64,000 nucleotides of DNA, from contig CACVBU010000572.1 of the NCBI GenBank assembly GCA_902728285.1, positions 606,892 through 670,891 on the forward strand, in the 5' to 3' direction. This DNA is from Clytia hemisphaerica (Eukaryota > Cnidaria > Hydrozoa > Leptothecata > Clytiidae). The number at the start of each line of letters is the position of its first letter. The stretch's first letter is position 1. This document shows positions 1 to 11,300 of the stretch, in pieces. Made by a program: the position numbers and the translations under genes. The notes beneath the pieces were generated by a model. That model saw only the letters and a program-made list of their open reading frames with translations, ran no database searches and was not told where the DNA came from.

Positions 1-749
1 AAAAAAATAGGAAAATGAAAAAAAGCAAAAACTGAAAAGAATGACTCTTTCAACAATGTAGCCCAATTTCTAGACACTGGCGCTTTGGAGGAAAATTGAT
101 TTGAATAAAAAAAATAACTGTTTCCATCAGAAAAAGGACCAAAAATTGTCTGGAGAACAGTCGCTAAAAAAGTCAACTTAAAAATCATAAAAATACTTCT
201 TGCAAAACACTTTGCATGAAAGATACACTATGAAGACTTGAAAATTAATTTCAGCGACTGGCACTAGAAGATTCCTCAGCCTTTTTTTAATGAAAGTGGA
301 AAGTTTCAGAGTCAGAAAGGTCTTTCCTCCACAGTCAGTGGTTGAGATTCTTCTGAACGTCCTTTCAAAAAAGTTGTCCCGCACTTGCTAAAACTTCGTA
401 ACATAGGTCATCGCCATGGCAACTATTGTTTCGAAAAATTAGCCCGTGGGTAATGTTATATATATCAACGGAAAGAGGAGAGGCTAAGCTTTTTCGTGCA
501 AAAAACCGCAGCTCCGTGTCAACCACCAAAACAAAGTTGCGACGCGAAGAAGAAGAGGCAAAATTCGACATTTTTTATTTTTGGCTAATGATTGCGCACG
601 GATCATGGAATGGCTACCACAACAATATATAGCTAGCCATTCCATCCGGGTTTGTTTGTTTTTTATTTGACGCTCATGAAAATCTTCAATTCTAGGTCCA
701 ACTTTGACAAGCAATTTTTCTTTGTGTAGTTGAGCTATACCGTGTAAAA

Positions 750-1701
750 GGGTAAGGCGATGGGAATTTGATGTTCTGTTTACCGTCGACCGCCCAGTCG
801 TGGCTTCTTCACAAAGACGAAAGACAGATCTGGACTTATTTCGTACTTTCCAGTCTCTTGTGCGTAGTTTTTCTGACTTTCTGGTTCTTTGTGAGTTATT
901 TTCTAACTTACTGAATGACTTACCAACAGATTGCCACCGGTGGGATTCAAACCCACTAAATGCAAAGTTCCGATGCGATGTTTTGAAACCCAATGCCTTA
1001 TCCACTGCGCCACAGATTCATGCCAGGATAGCGCTTCTGACGGCTATTTATATTGTACAAACTGCAGACCAGACTGTATTAAGAAAAAATCACAAAAGAG
1101 TGCTTGTTTTGAGCTCCAACCCTAACCCTAAACTGATAATAACCCAATTCTTAGCCAATCTGATACGTAACCACACCCAAACCACACCCATATCCAACCC
1201 TACCAGGTCGTCTGCAGGTCCTGACACTATTCCCGCATACCGGATCTTCACCCGACCGCTCGCATGCTCTTGAGCCACCGCTCAAAAAAGTTCATTATCT
1301 CTTAAAACTCATTATTTTTTTCGTTTCCTGTGCCAAGCTATCCAAAACACTCAAAGTGAATCAAAAATAACATCTTCGCTAACAAAATGTGCGCTTTGAG
1401 TAAAAAACATGGTTCCAATCACGTCCGCAAATGGGGAGGGCATTTTTTTAAGCAGTGGGCGGCTTCAAGGGCGTTTTAGAAATTCGCGTTTTAGACGCGT
1501 CTCGAACGCGTTTGAATTTTCGCGCATGTGATTTTGATTCCGAAAGTGAAAGCAGCTCGATTTCACGGTGGAATTCAACTTCGTTGGAGATTGGAAGCAC
1601 CAGGTAGGAATAATGAATAATGAATAATGAAATTTTGCCGCATCAAATATTTTTTGAAACGCGACGGTAAACAGAACATCAAATTCCCATTGCCTAACTT
1701 G
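750..1701. repeat. Inverted-repeat-bounded element around the tRNA-like segment
   Basis: The arm at 750-789 (GGGAATTTGATGTTCTGTTT) is repeated inverted at about 1661-1701, enclosing about 0.9 kb that contains the tRNA-like segment. No coding content seen. Confidence 0.55.
928..1012 (-). repeat. tRNA-like segment (SINE head or tRNA relic)
   Basis: Read on the minus strand: GGCGCAGTGGATAAGG (box A like), a long variable region, then GGGTTTGAATCCCACC (box B like) with CAA in the loop region. A long extra arm and CAA would fit a Leu-type tRNA, but the acceptor stem is not convincing, so a tRNA-derived repeat is the better call. Confidence 0.55.
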
Positions 1702-1895
1702 CATCAGTGGAGGCTAACATGCATAGCCCTCAAATGAAAGACCCAGCTTGCTGGTCATTAAAATACGAAAATAAATCAAAACAAAAATGGTAGAGTAGAG
1801 CTGCAAGCGGAGCTGCGTATGTGTATTTTAATGACCAGCCAGGTCATTCATTTGAGGGCTATGCATCATGTTAGCCTCCACTGATGCAAGTTACC
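1695..1895. repeat. MITE/hairpin, GCATCAGTGGAGGCTAACAT arms
   Basis: Arms of about 40 bp at 1700-1740 and 1848-1889 are near-perfect inverted copies. The same terminal word recurs degenerate at about 46665-46690. Confidence 0.7.
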
Positions 1896-1906
1896 CTTTT
1901 TCACAG

Positions 1907-2088
1907 TAGACCTTTTTTTAAAGAGGCAGCCATGCTGAGTAATTATGTACTCCAGCATAAAAACAATGATACAGCTATGCATAATTACTGTATCATGCAT
2001 ATTTAAAAAATTATGCATGGCTGTATCATTGTTTTTATGATGGAGTACATAATTATTCAACATGGCTGCCTCTTTAAAAAAAGGTCTA
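1907..2088. repeat. 182-bp palindromic MITE
   Basis: Starts TAGACCTTTTTTTAAAGAGG and ends with its reverse complement. The arms match over nearly the whole length, so the transcript would be a long hairpin. Confidence 0.85.
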
Positions 2089-2281
2089 TAAAATTAATTC
2101 TTTTTGAGTAATTTAGAGCTTTCTTTTAGCTTTCCAACAATATATAATATGCAGGTGTAATATTCTACACTTTTGTCTAAAAGTTTGTTCCAACTAAAAG
2201 GCCATTTTTAGAAAAATTAGATCTGCGGGACACAAAAAAATTTCAGACAGTAAAACTTCCATATTTATCAGAAAATACCTG

Positions 2282-2980
2282 CTCAGTTAAGTTATGGAAT
2301 GTCTCAAAAACCTGCCTGAAAATTACCATAATTTTTTAAGGCCATTAGCCAGCAGAAAATGAGGAAACCAATGATTTGCCACGAAAGGTACCATGATGAA
2401 GTTTCGCTGTAGAGGTGTTACCTAATTGTTTACGCCCTTATTTTCGCGAAAAACCGCAAAAACTAAAAAATGCTGACGTCAGCAAAACTTGTTTTTCAAA
2501 TAACTCCAATTTGGCTAAAGATAGAAGCATGAAATTTGGACTAGAGTTGTGTATCATTAAAAGAAAAATTAATTGCAAAAAACTTTTTTTGAAATTTTGC
2601 TGACATCAGCACTTTATTGCAAAATATCGTATTATGTTGATTTCTGCTGACAAAAGCAAAATTTCGAAAAGTTTTTTTTCGCAAAAATGATCCTTTTAAT
2701 GATATTCAACGTTGGTCCAAATTTCATGTTTCTACCATTAGCCAAACTGGAGATATTTAAAAAACAAGTTTTGCTGAGCTCAGTACATTTTGGTTTTTGC
2801 AGTTTTTCGCAAAAATAAGGGCGTAAACAATTAGGTAACACCCCTACAGCGAAACTTTATCATGGTACCCTTCGTAGCAAATCATTGGTTTCCCCATTTT
2901 CTGCCGGCTAATGGCCTTCAAAAATTATGGTAATTTTCAGGTTTTTGAGACATGCCCAGACATGCCATAACTTACCCGAG
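2282..2980. repeat. Fold-back element of about 0.7 kb
   Basis: The left arm (from 2282) and right arm (to 2980) are inverted copies for about 300 bp each, including GTTTACGCCCTTATTTTCGC. The centre lies at about 2620. Similar short peptides encoded on both arms are a by-product of the symmetry. Confidence 0.85.
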
Positions 2981-3077
2981 TGAGAAATCCAATGGTGCTA
3001 CACTCTGAAATAAATTCTTACATTAAAGCTATTATTTTTAACTTTTCATACTTTGGCAAGCATTTTCAGCCTGACAG

Positions 3078-3870
3078 TATAGACCTAACTCTTCATACAA
3101 AAATTACGGGAAACGCATGTTTGGACTATGTACCCTATGCTGCATGCAAGCACTTAAGCCAAAGTCCCTCAAAGGCTGGATAACAATCAGTAACAATCAG
3201 TTTTTTGAAATTTTCAAAAAAATGCCACATAGAAGACAGGCTGCATCATTTGAAAATTTCAGGCGTGTGGTCAATCACACTCCTAAAATCTTAATTTTAG
3301 TAATTTAGGCGTGTGATAAGGAGTGCTATGCACAACTTTCAGTTGTGAAACTTACTTTATGGGTGTGATTGATCGCACTCCTCAGACATTTTAGTGTGTG
3401 TTGACGTGTGCGCGTGCTATCGCACGCCTCAAATGATGCAGCCTGAGAAGATCTTTCAAATTCAGTATGTGAATAGAGCAGTAAAAAATACAACTTTTGT
3501 ATTTTTTCTTTTTTTTGCAAAAGTTCTAGGAATGAAAATAAAGCAACAATGATAATTGAATACTATCCATTGATGATCCGCGGCACTATCGTAAAGCTAG
3601 AATCGCTTCGCGCACTCTTTGCTTGAGAAAATGATTGACAGATTGAAGTTTTCACCCGCGTGGGCGTTCTGCAAGCATTCTCGTCTCAATCCTCACACCG
3701 CGCTAAAGATGATAGACTGAGCTGTGATACATCATTTTGATAGAAGTTGTTGGAATGTTTACAAGGCTCTTGACAGAAAATTGTTCGTTTTATTGTCAAT
3801 GATGACAGTGCGTTTATAAATTTTGTTAGATCTGACAAATTGATGTTTGTAAGTGTTCTTTATATAGTTT
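3078..3870 (+). repeat. Interspersed repeat copy 1 (homologue at 55.6-56.9 kb)
   Basis: Shares AGTATAGACCTAACTCT, CAAGCACTTAAGC, and the block around 3470-3870 with 55633-56900, in the same orientation. Interrupted by the 209-bp MITE at 3237-3445. Confidence 0.75.
3237..3445. mobile_element. 209-bp hAT-like MITE with 6-bp target duplication
   Basis: Ends CAGGCTGCATCATTTGA and TCAAATGATGCAGCCTG; AGAAGA is duplicated at 3231-3236 and 3446-3451. A second copy is at 44945-45156. The related repeat at 56.4-56.5 kb lacks this insertion. Confidence 0.88.
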
Positions 3871-4689
3871 TGATTCCCGTTGAAGAATCATATTCTGGTT
3901 TTCATGTTATTAGATGCTGTTTTAGAGCTTTAGAGCTAGCCTGCCTGAAAATGAGGACTAGAATTATAGAGAGTAGTACCAGTTAAAAATTTGACCCTTT
4001 TTTAGCTTAAAACAGTTATTGATTACAAAGATAGGTAGGTTCAGCAATTTTAACTTTCGCTTTATAACGTTTTTATTGTTTTTTGCAATGCAATGTCTTC
4101 TTTTTCAAAAAAATGTCTTTTCATTTCTTCCTTGAAGTGTTATCAAGCCATTACAAAAAGAATTTGATAAAAGTCTGCAGTCAAAATGAGAATATCTGGA
4201 ATATCTTGACTCAATACAAAAGCTTGAATTTTCAATTTTTGCAGCATATTTTGGTGCCGCAGAATATGCTATTTCTGGGCTAAATTGTCAACCTCAAATG
4301 TCTAAAAAGGTGCTATTTTAGCGGAACCAAAATCTCAATATCTCCGGAACCGCTTATCATTAGGAGGTGTATGACCCCTCATTTTTTTTCTTTTTTGAAG
4401 CTCTACAAGATGAACTAGGTTTGATTGCCACCAGAATAGTTTCAATTTGACCCTGGAATGACTAACAACAACAAAGAAAATTTTTGTTAGCCCAGTCAGA
4501 CGACGTGCATTTTTTAATTTTTTCTAGCTTTGGAAATAATTTTTCTTTTCCAGTGGTGGTCTGAAATTCCAATGAAAATCAGATGAAAATCGATGTACTT
4601 TTGCAAAATGCATCGGAAATTCCACTCTTTTTGCCTTTTTTAATTGGATTTAGTTGGAAAATATGCAAAACATATACAAGTTTTTTCGA

Positions 4690-5153
4690 AACCAACTTTT
4701 ACATCTTCGATTACACAATTTTTTCCAATCATGTCCGCCATCGCGTTGATCTCGCCTTTCCACCCACCATCGTTGAATTTTTGTCAATGTATTTGCACCA
4801 ACATTGAGTTTGTTCATACATGCATTGATATTGTTAATCAAAACGAAAGTTAAAATGACCCGATGAAGTTTTCGAAAGAAACGGTAGATTGCTGGCCAAT
4901 GAAAAAAAGGTTTTTTTATCAAATATAATTCAATACTGTACTTTTAAAGTTGCTAATTTGTGCGCGAAGGTGAAATCAAGTGAAATTGTATGCTTTCACT
5001 GGAGTTTGTGGACGAGATCAGAAAGAAACAGGCTGAAAAGATTTTCGTCCCAATACTTGTTTTTTTATCAGTATGTAGTTGGACCCCCCCACCCCCTTAT
5101 CAGCCTGATGCCAATAAAAAATTCAAAAGTTTTTTGTCGACGACCCCAACAAC
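4690..5153 (+). repeat. Partial copy of the 52.7-53.2 kb palindromic MITE
   Basis: Matches 52690-53247 in inverted orientation, for example GCATTGATATTGTTAATCAA and AGTTTTTTGTCGACGACCCC, but lacks one terminal arm. Confidence 0.7.
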
Positions 5154-5189
5154 AAGAGCCTTTTACAAATTTGTTCTTAAAGACATTGC

Positions 5190-5570
5190 ATATTCCATGC
5201 TTGCCACGTCTGCCGAAAATGTCTGGAATTTAGCAAAAGTCTGGAAATGTCTGGAAAAAGTCTGGAAATAGAGAAACATAATTCTGGAAAAATTCTTAAA
5301 ATAGATTTTTCAGTCTTATATAAACAACCTCTGAACACCCTCATACTGGGAATAACCTGTACTGTTTTCACTGTTAACTTTATCTTTGTTAAAGACAACC
5401 TTAGAATTTTGATTTTTGCATGTTTTTTTACTTGTATATACTTTGTCACTTATAAAAAAGTCTGGAAAATATTGGGGTTTTCTACCTAAAGTCTGGAAAA
5501 ATTTGGCGATTTTAAGCAACAATATCTGGAAAAATTGAGGTTTTTGGGCAAAAGTCTGGAATTTTGAAAG
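5190..5570 (+). repeat. Cluster of GTCTGGAAA words
   Basis: At least nine occurrences of TCTGGAA, mostly as GTCTGGAAA or GTCTGGAAAA, scattered over about 350 bp in one orientation, plus a palindromic feel around the centre. Function unknown; probably part of a degenerate MITE. Confidence 0.5.
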
Positions 5571-5639
5571 TTTCCTACCCATGGCAACCCTGTATTCTAT
5601 TTTCATGCCATTAAAAAATTCCACCAAGACGGAGTACAC

Positions 5640-6165
5640 ACATCAAACAAAACACGCAAGCTGAAAGCAGTAATTATGACGTCACACATTCAGCGCGGTT
5701 CAGATCAATGTTTTGATTTGATCGTTTGGTGCTTCTATTCCCAGGAGAATAATTTACCGTCAGCCGAATAGGGATTATTTTTGTACCTTCGCGGGTAGTT
5801 TTTCAGCTTGACTTTATGTCTAATGTTATGGTTTTTTGAAGTGCTTGTTCTAAGAGATGTGCGCATTTGATTATATTTTCTAGTTTTCAAAAGAAGCAAA
5901 TTTAATCTTTCTTCTACAATATTACACTTTATTATAATGCCAATTATGCATGTAAGTTTTATATTAATACTTTCTGTTTGCATATGTTTTGCATACTTTC
6001 TAAGGGAATTTCACCACAGCAATTCAGCCACCATAATTTTTGCATATAATTCAATATGGCGGATGGAAAGGCGAAAATGTCTATGGCCCAATAAATACAC
6101 CTTTCCTGTAATTCAAACTTCCCGGAAAGAATGTGCGCTCCACCGTTGTGTATAAAATTGCTTGG
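5640..6165 (+). repeat. MITE copy with intact (empty) TTATT site
   Basis: Homologous in inverted orientation to part of 53846-55050 (shared TTTTGATTTGATC, CCAGGAGAATAATTTACCGT, TGCATATGTTTTGCATACTT). The bases at 5743-5757 run straight through the position where the 458-bp element is inserted in the other copy. Confidence 0.8.
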
Positions 6166-6959
6166 GAGGTACACGAATGCATTATTGCCTGTAAGGGGTT
6201 ATAAATCAGTCATTAAATCAGTTTTTTATCAATAACATTAGTCAGTCCTGCAGGGGGTCGTAATTTCGATTAAAATCAACTATCGATCACAATCGATAAT
6301 TTATAGGCCGATATGGAATTTAATGTTATGTTTACCCTAAGCTGCCTGCATGTTCAAAAACCTGCCGCATGATGTTGTCATTATTTGCGATTTTTTTTGA
6401 AAAGTTGTCATTATTTTCCCTTCATCCCACACGAGAGAGAAAATTTCGTTCGCAAGACAAAGAAGATGATAGCGTCTGGAGTCTGGGAATCATTTAAAGT
6501 CATTTAAAATCTTCATAAGATTTGGTGTGTGTTGTAAAATAATGAAAAATGACAACTCACCCGCATTAAATTCAGAAAGTGGATCTTAAGGTAAACTTGA
6601 AATCAAATTCCATTGGCCATAGATACTGACAAGCTAAAATTGTGGAAGAAGTTTGTCAGATTAAACTAAAAGAGTATTATTCTTTAAATTTTAAGTTAAG
6701 CAGTCTAAGCTTAAACTCCTATCAGGATATATATTTGTTTCAATCTGCGATCATAAGGCTTAGGTTTTTTCTCATCTTTAATTTACTGAAGAAAGCAGGA
6801 ATTTGATGCGAGAGTTAGATTTCAACATAACAAAAAGTGCTGTAAAAAATCAGAAGAAGGACTTTAAATCTTAAATATTTTCATTTTGAAGAATTAGTGC
6901 AAAAAAGTGAAACATGGAAAAGTTTTATTTTTTATTGGTTCAATCGAAATTGGGGATTT

Positions 6960-7690
6960 GGAAAACTTTCTATGTTTGGTTTTTTGCACAAACTACTAGT
7001 AGAGGGAATTTTGTAAAATCGCTCGACTGTTTTGTTAGAAGCACTTGTTATACATTTTTGGAAAGCTAAGGGGTAGGGGAATCGAAATTACTATGTTTCC
7101 AATTTTTTTTCAGACACTTTGGTGTGATTTTCGGACAAATATGACGGTCTCAGGCAAAAATCATAGGGTTAAAAATTAATGAAAATTTTAGTTCGAGAAA
7201 ACGGAGACCTGTTGTATATTTTTGGAAAGCTCTCAAAAAATTAGGATTAGAGATATATTGTAAGTATAGGTGATTTCAGTACCTAACTCGAGATATTGAG
7301 CTTCAAAAAGCGCAAAAACTGGACAAAATAGCTGTTTCTGGCTGAAAAACACGGTTTTCAAGGGTTGATATCTCGAGTTAGGTACAGAAATCACCTATAC
7401 TTGCAATATATCTCTAATCTTAATTTTTTGAGAGCTTTCCAAAAATATACAACAGGTCTCCGTTTTCTCGAGCTAAAATTTTCATTAATTTTTAACCCTA
7501 TGATTTTTGCCTGAGGCCGTCATATTTGTCCGAAAATCACACCAAAGTGTCCGAAAAAAAATTGGAAACATAGTAATTTCGATTCCCCTACCCCTTAGCT
7601 TTCCAAAAATGTATAACAAGTGCTTCTAACAAAACAGTCAAGCGATTCCAAAAAATCGAACAAATTCCCCCTACTATACTGTAACTATGG
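6960..7690. repeat. Fold-back element, arms of about 330 bp
   Basis: Left arm about 7010-7330 and right arm about 7355-7680 are near-perfect inverted copies around a centre at about 7342. Shared words include AGAAGCACTTGTTATACAT and CAACAGGTCTCCGTTTTCTC. No coding content. Confidence 0.88.
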
Positions 7691-7882
7691 GCAAGCACTC
7701 CGTTGCTAAGAATTTGGCTTGAAATCAAAAGTGAAACCACTGAAAATGATTGTAAAATCGACCCGCACTCCAAATTCCGTAATCTTAAGCTGGTTTAATT
7801 AAGCATAGACTGTTAGGCTATATAAATACCATAACTTTGGTTGGTCTTTAGACAATAAAATTGCCAAAAGTTTTCAAAACAT

Positions 7883-8275
7883 GCAGCCCTATGAATTCAG
7901 ACAAAATCATATCGGCACATAAGCATTTTGCCGACCTAGAGGTCATTTTAGGTCGGCAAAGCCGTCCTAAGTAGCTTTTTTAGGTCAGCAAAGACAATAA
8001 ATTTCAAACAGTTAGTTTAACTATCCTTAATAATTGTGTTAATAAGTTTTATCTTTTATAAAGAGAATGGAATAAGGCTCGATTATCATGTGTTATCAAA
8101 TGATAACACAATTACATTAACCTAACAAATAATATTTTTCCTCTTTACCAAAACATATCTTTTGTCGGCACTCCGACCTAGAGTGTAAATTACGTCGGCA
8201 AACAAAAGCCGACTTCGGCTCAAGTTACGTCGGCTTTCAGGTCGGCATTGCCGAATGCCGACCTGGATTCACAGG
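7883..8275. repeat. MITE rich in GTCGGCAAA words next to the first LRPPRC exon
   Basis: Ends CAGCCCTATGAATTCAG and CTGGATTCACAGGGCTG match inverted at most positions. The interior alternates GCCGACCT and AGGTCGGC words at both ends. No clear target duplication. Confidence 0.65.
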
Positions 8276-8360
8276 GCTGTATTAACATGCATCCATGGAA
8301 GTGCTAAATTTCTTTTAGCTCCTGAACTTTCTTTTAGCTCCTGGACTTTATTTTCCATAG

Positions 8361-11300
8361 GTGAAGCTTTAACTTCAGAACAAGCATTTCACTTCATCAA
8401 ATCATGTGGTCCTCAAATGATTGGAGAATCCAGTGTTGTGCGAAATGAACTTGTTGACCAAATTTGGCAAGGGATTCAAAGTAATGGTAAGTATATTTTT
8501 TTAAACATAATATGCTGTAGAAATTTATTTCAATAAATTCATTATCCAGTTGAATATTCAATCATTATTGGCACTACTTTCTTTGGGTTCCAATAGGGAC
8601 ACATATTTAGAAAGTTGGTTGGTTATAAAAAAGCAATCACAAAAAATGTCTTCTATAAGCAAAAACTTTTTAAATGCTCATCCCTAATAATAACAGCTTT
8701 TTCCGTTTGGAAAATAAAACGAGTCCCAAAATTATCATTAGCTGGTTTATATTATTTGTTTTAAGGTGTACCACTGGAAATTCCTTTATGGAACACACTT
8801 CTTTCAGTGTTCATTGATAACAGATGTGTGGAATTTGAGCCGATTGACTTCTTAAGCAAGCTATGGGAAACTTCAGCTGCAGAGCCTAATTTGGTAAGGA
8901 TTTGACAAAGTAATCAATTTATTTACACAGACTAATTTCAATTGCAATAAGATTTTTGTGCATGTAAGACATGTCTGTTATTACTTTTAATAACTAGTTA
9001 TGCATCTTTGTCAAACAATGAATTTCTTCAATTTCTATTTCTATTTCATCCTCTTGCTGTTAATCTCAGTGATTTTTTTCTATTTAGACAACTTTCAATC
9101 TCTTGATACGGGCTTATGCAATGAAAGCGGATCCTGTTGGAGCAATGTAAGTTTGTTTCATACCATATTAAATTGATATCCCAAAAAGTTAGTATTGAAT
9201 TATTCTGATTCAAATTAACTATAGCATGGTCAAAATGCTCGACAACTGATGGACGGCCCTGGTTGATAGTTTCATCACTCCATATGTTTGCTAGTACAAA
9301 CGAAATCAAAATATAATAGACGTTGATTCAGTCAATGAGACCTGTCTAATTTTTATAAAAGTTGGTTAGTAAAGCAGCCAGGGGGGGTCCATGTACAAAA
9401 AAGCGACATGTATCATGGGGTGGGTAGGTGTTTTCAAAATTTTTTTGCTGTTTAGTACTTGTCTACTATACATGGGGGTGTCAGGGTCAAATTTCTGATT
9501 TGCTGTTTAGTATACTTGTACTATACAGGGGGTGTCAGGGTCAAATTTCGGATTTTCTGCTTAGTATTTGTGTACTAAAAAGCCAAAATCAAATCAAATT
9601 GTGATTTATTTTAGATTTTTGTCAAAAAAAATTTTAAATTCTCAATTGTTTTTGTCAATTTTCGAGAAAAAATTTTGAAAATTTTTTTATGGGAAGAATA
9701 AAAAACTTGCCCCAAAGTTTCAAGTTTTTTTGGCTAAAAATTTTTATTTTATGAAGGGGTGTAAGGGTATATTTGGTAGTTTTCTGGATAGTATATTGTA
9801 CTATGTAAGGGGGGTGTTGGGGTATATTTGGCAGTTTGCTTGATAGTATATTGTATTATACAGGGGGTGTCAGGGTGTATTTGGGAGTTTGCTGGATAGT
9901 ACTGGATAGTATATTGTAAAATATAGGGGGTGTTGGGGTGTTTTTGGGAGTTTGCTGGATAGTATTTTGTACATTTTGTACTATAGGGGTGGGTGGGTGT
10001 TGAAAATCGAAATTTGCTACAAAGTACTGATACATGCCGCTGTTTTGTACATGGACCCCCCCCCTGAAGCAGCATCCGTTTTGTTTATTTAGAACTGGCC
10101 CTAAAAGGGATTCAAGTCTTGATACTTTAAAGTACCACTTGTTAAAAGTCACAACTTTTTGTTAAATTTAGGAAAATAGTGGATTACATGGTGAAAAACA
10201 ATACAAGAATGACTGAACAAACATACAGCTGGTTGATTCAAGCTTTTGCCAAAAAGGGGTATTTTCTATATTATTTTGTTTTTTGGACCTACCCCGGTGG
10301 AGGTCCTATAAATTAACCTGTGTTTGTTTTTTCGTCCGTCCGTTCGTTCGTCTGTTCGTCTGTTACCAACTTTTCTCAGGATTGAATCATAGGAATCTTT
10401 TGATTTTTGGTACAAAGGTGCAAAATAGTGGTGGCCAAAATGTGACGGAGCCCGATTTTCGAAAAAAAAATTTTTTGGACCAATTTGGGCCAAAAAAAGG
10501 CTAAAAAACGGGTTTTTTAGACTTTGTGAAAAATTGGGTCATTAATTTTTTCTGATTTTTTGTATGAAAGTAGGGTACCATCATAGGTAAAAGATGGCTC
10601 AAGCAGATTTTTGCAAAAAAATTTTGTTGGCTCAAAAAATGCATGTTTATCTATAAGAATCACTATTAATAAGCATACATCAATGTTCTTAGTCAAATTA
10701 CTCAATTTTTTTATGAGATAGATGTTTTTTTTGCTCATGAGGGCTTACTTTTAGAGAGTATGTGTGTTTAGACATGAAATTTTGGTTACTTAGCGTGTTT
10801 TTATAGAAATTCGAATTCGGTATTTTTTTATAAGCACATTATCAATTACTTAGGTATTAGCTTTTCTTGAGATTAGCTCTTTCATTCTTTATGATTTTTT
10901 GCACAAAGATGCATAACTTTAAACCCTTAAATGTGACGGAGCCCGATTTTCGAAAAAAAATGTTTTTGGGCAAATTTGGGCCAAAACGGCTAAAAAAAGG
11001 GTTTTTTGGACTTCGTGTGAAACATTGGATCATTGTTTTTTTCTGATTTTTTACATGAAAGTAGGTAAAAGATGGCTCGAGCAGATTTTTGTAAAAAAAG
11101 AATTTTTCAGCTAAAAAAACGCATCTTTATTTATAAGAATCACTATTAATAAGCATACACCAATGTTCTTAGCCAAATTACTCAATTTTTTTATAAGAAA
11201 GATGTTTTTTTTTGCTCACGGAGTCCTGAATATGAAAGATTATTTCAAGAGCATGAAATTTTGGTTTCTAGACGTTTTTTTTATAAGAAACAAACGACTA

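Larger units (their letters stand above)
1..8360. other. Repeat-filled 5' flank or first intron of LRPPRC, no exon recognised
   Basis: Apart from the listed fold-backs and MITEs (750-8275), the rest (1-750, 3880-4690, 6170-6960) is AT-rich DNA in which I see no convincing exon. Because the first recognised LRPPRC exon starts inside a codon, at least one further exon lies here or left of the window. Confidence 0.55.

Noticed and set aside
1118-1136. CCCTAACCCTAA resembling telomere repeats
   Set aside because: Only two units amid other C-rich words; too short to be an interstitial telomere tract.
800-1273. 157-aa ORF over the tRNA-like segment
   Set aside because: It runs through a tRNA-derived sequence and an inverted repeat; no protein resemblance.
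4990-5271. ORF sharing VDEIRKK-x-AE-IFV with one near 52.8 kb
   Set aside because: Both lie in copies of the same MITE. The shared reading reflects repeat homology, and the ends run into G/C tracts without a gene context.
9749-10152. Pro/Tyr-rich ORFs on the minus strand
   Set aside because: They translate the GGGGTGT direct repeats of the TIR element at 9375-10075.
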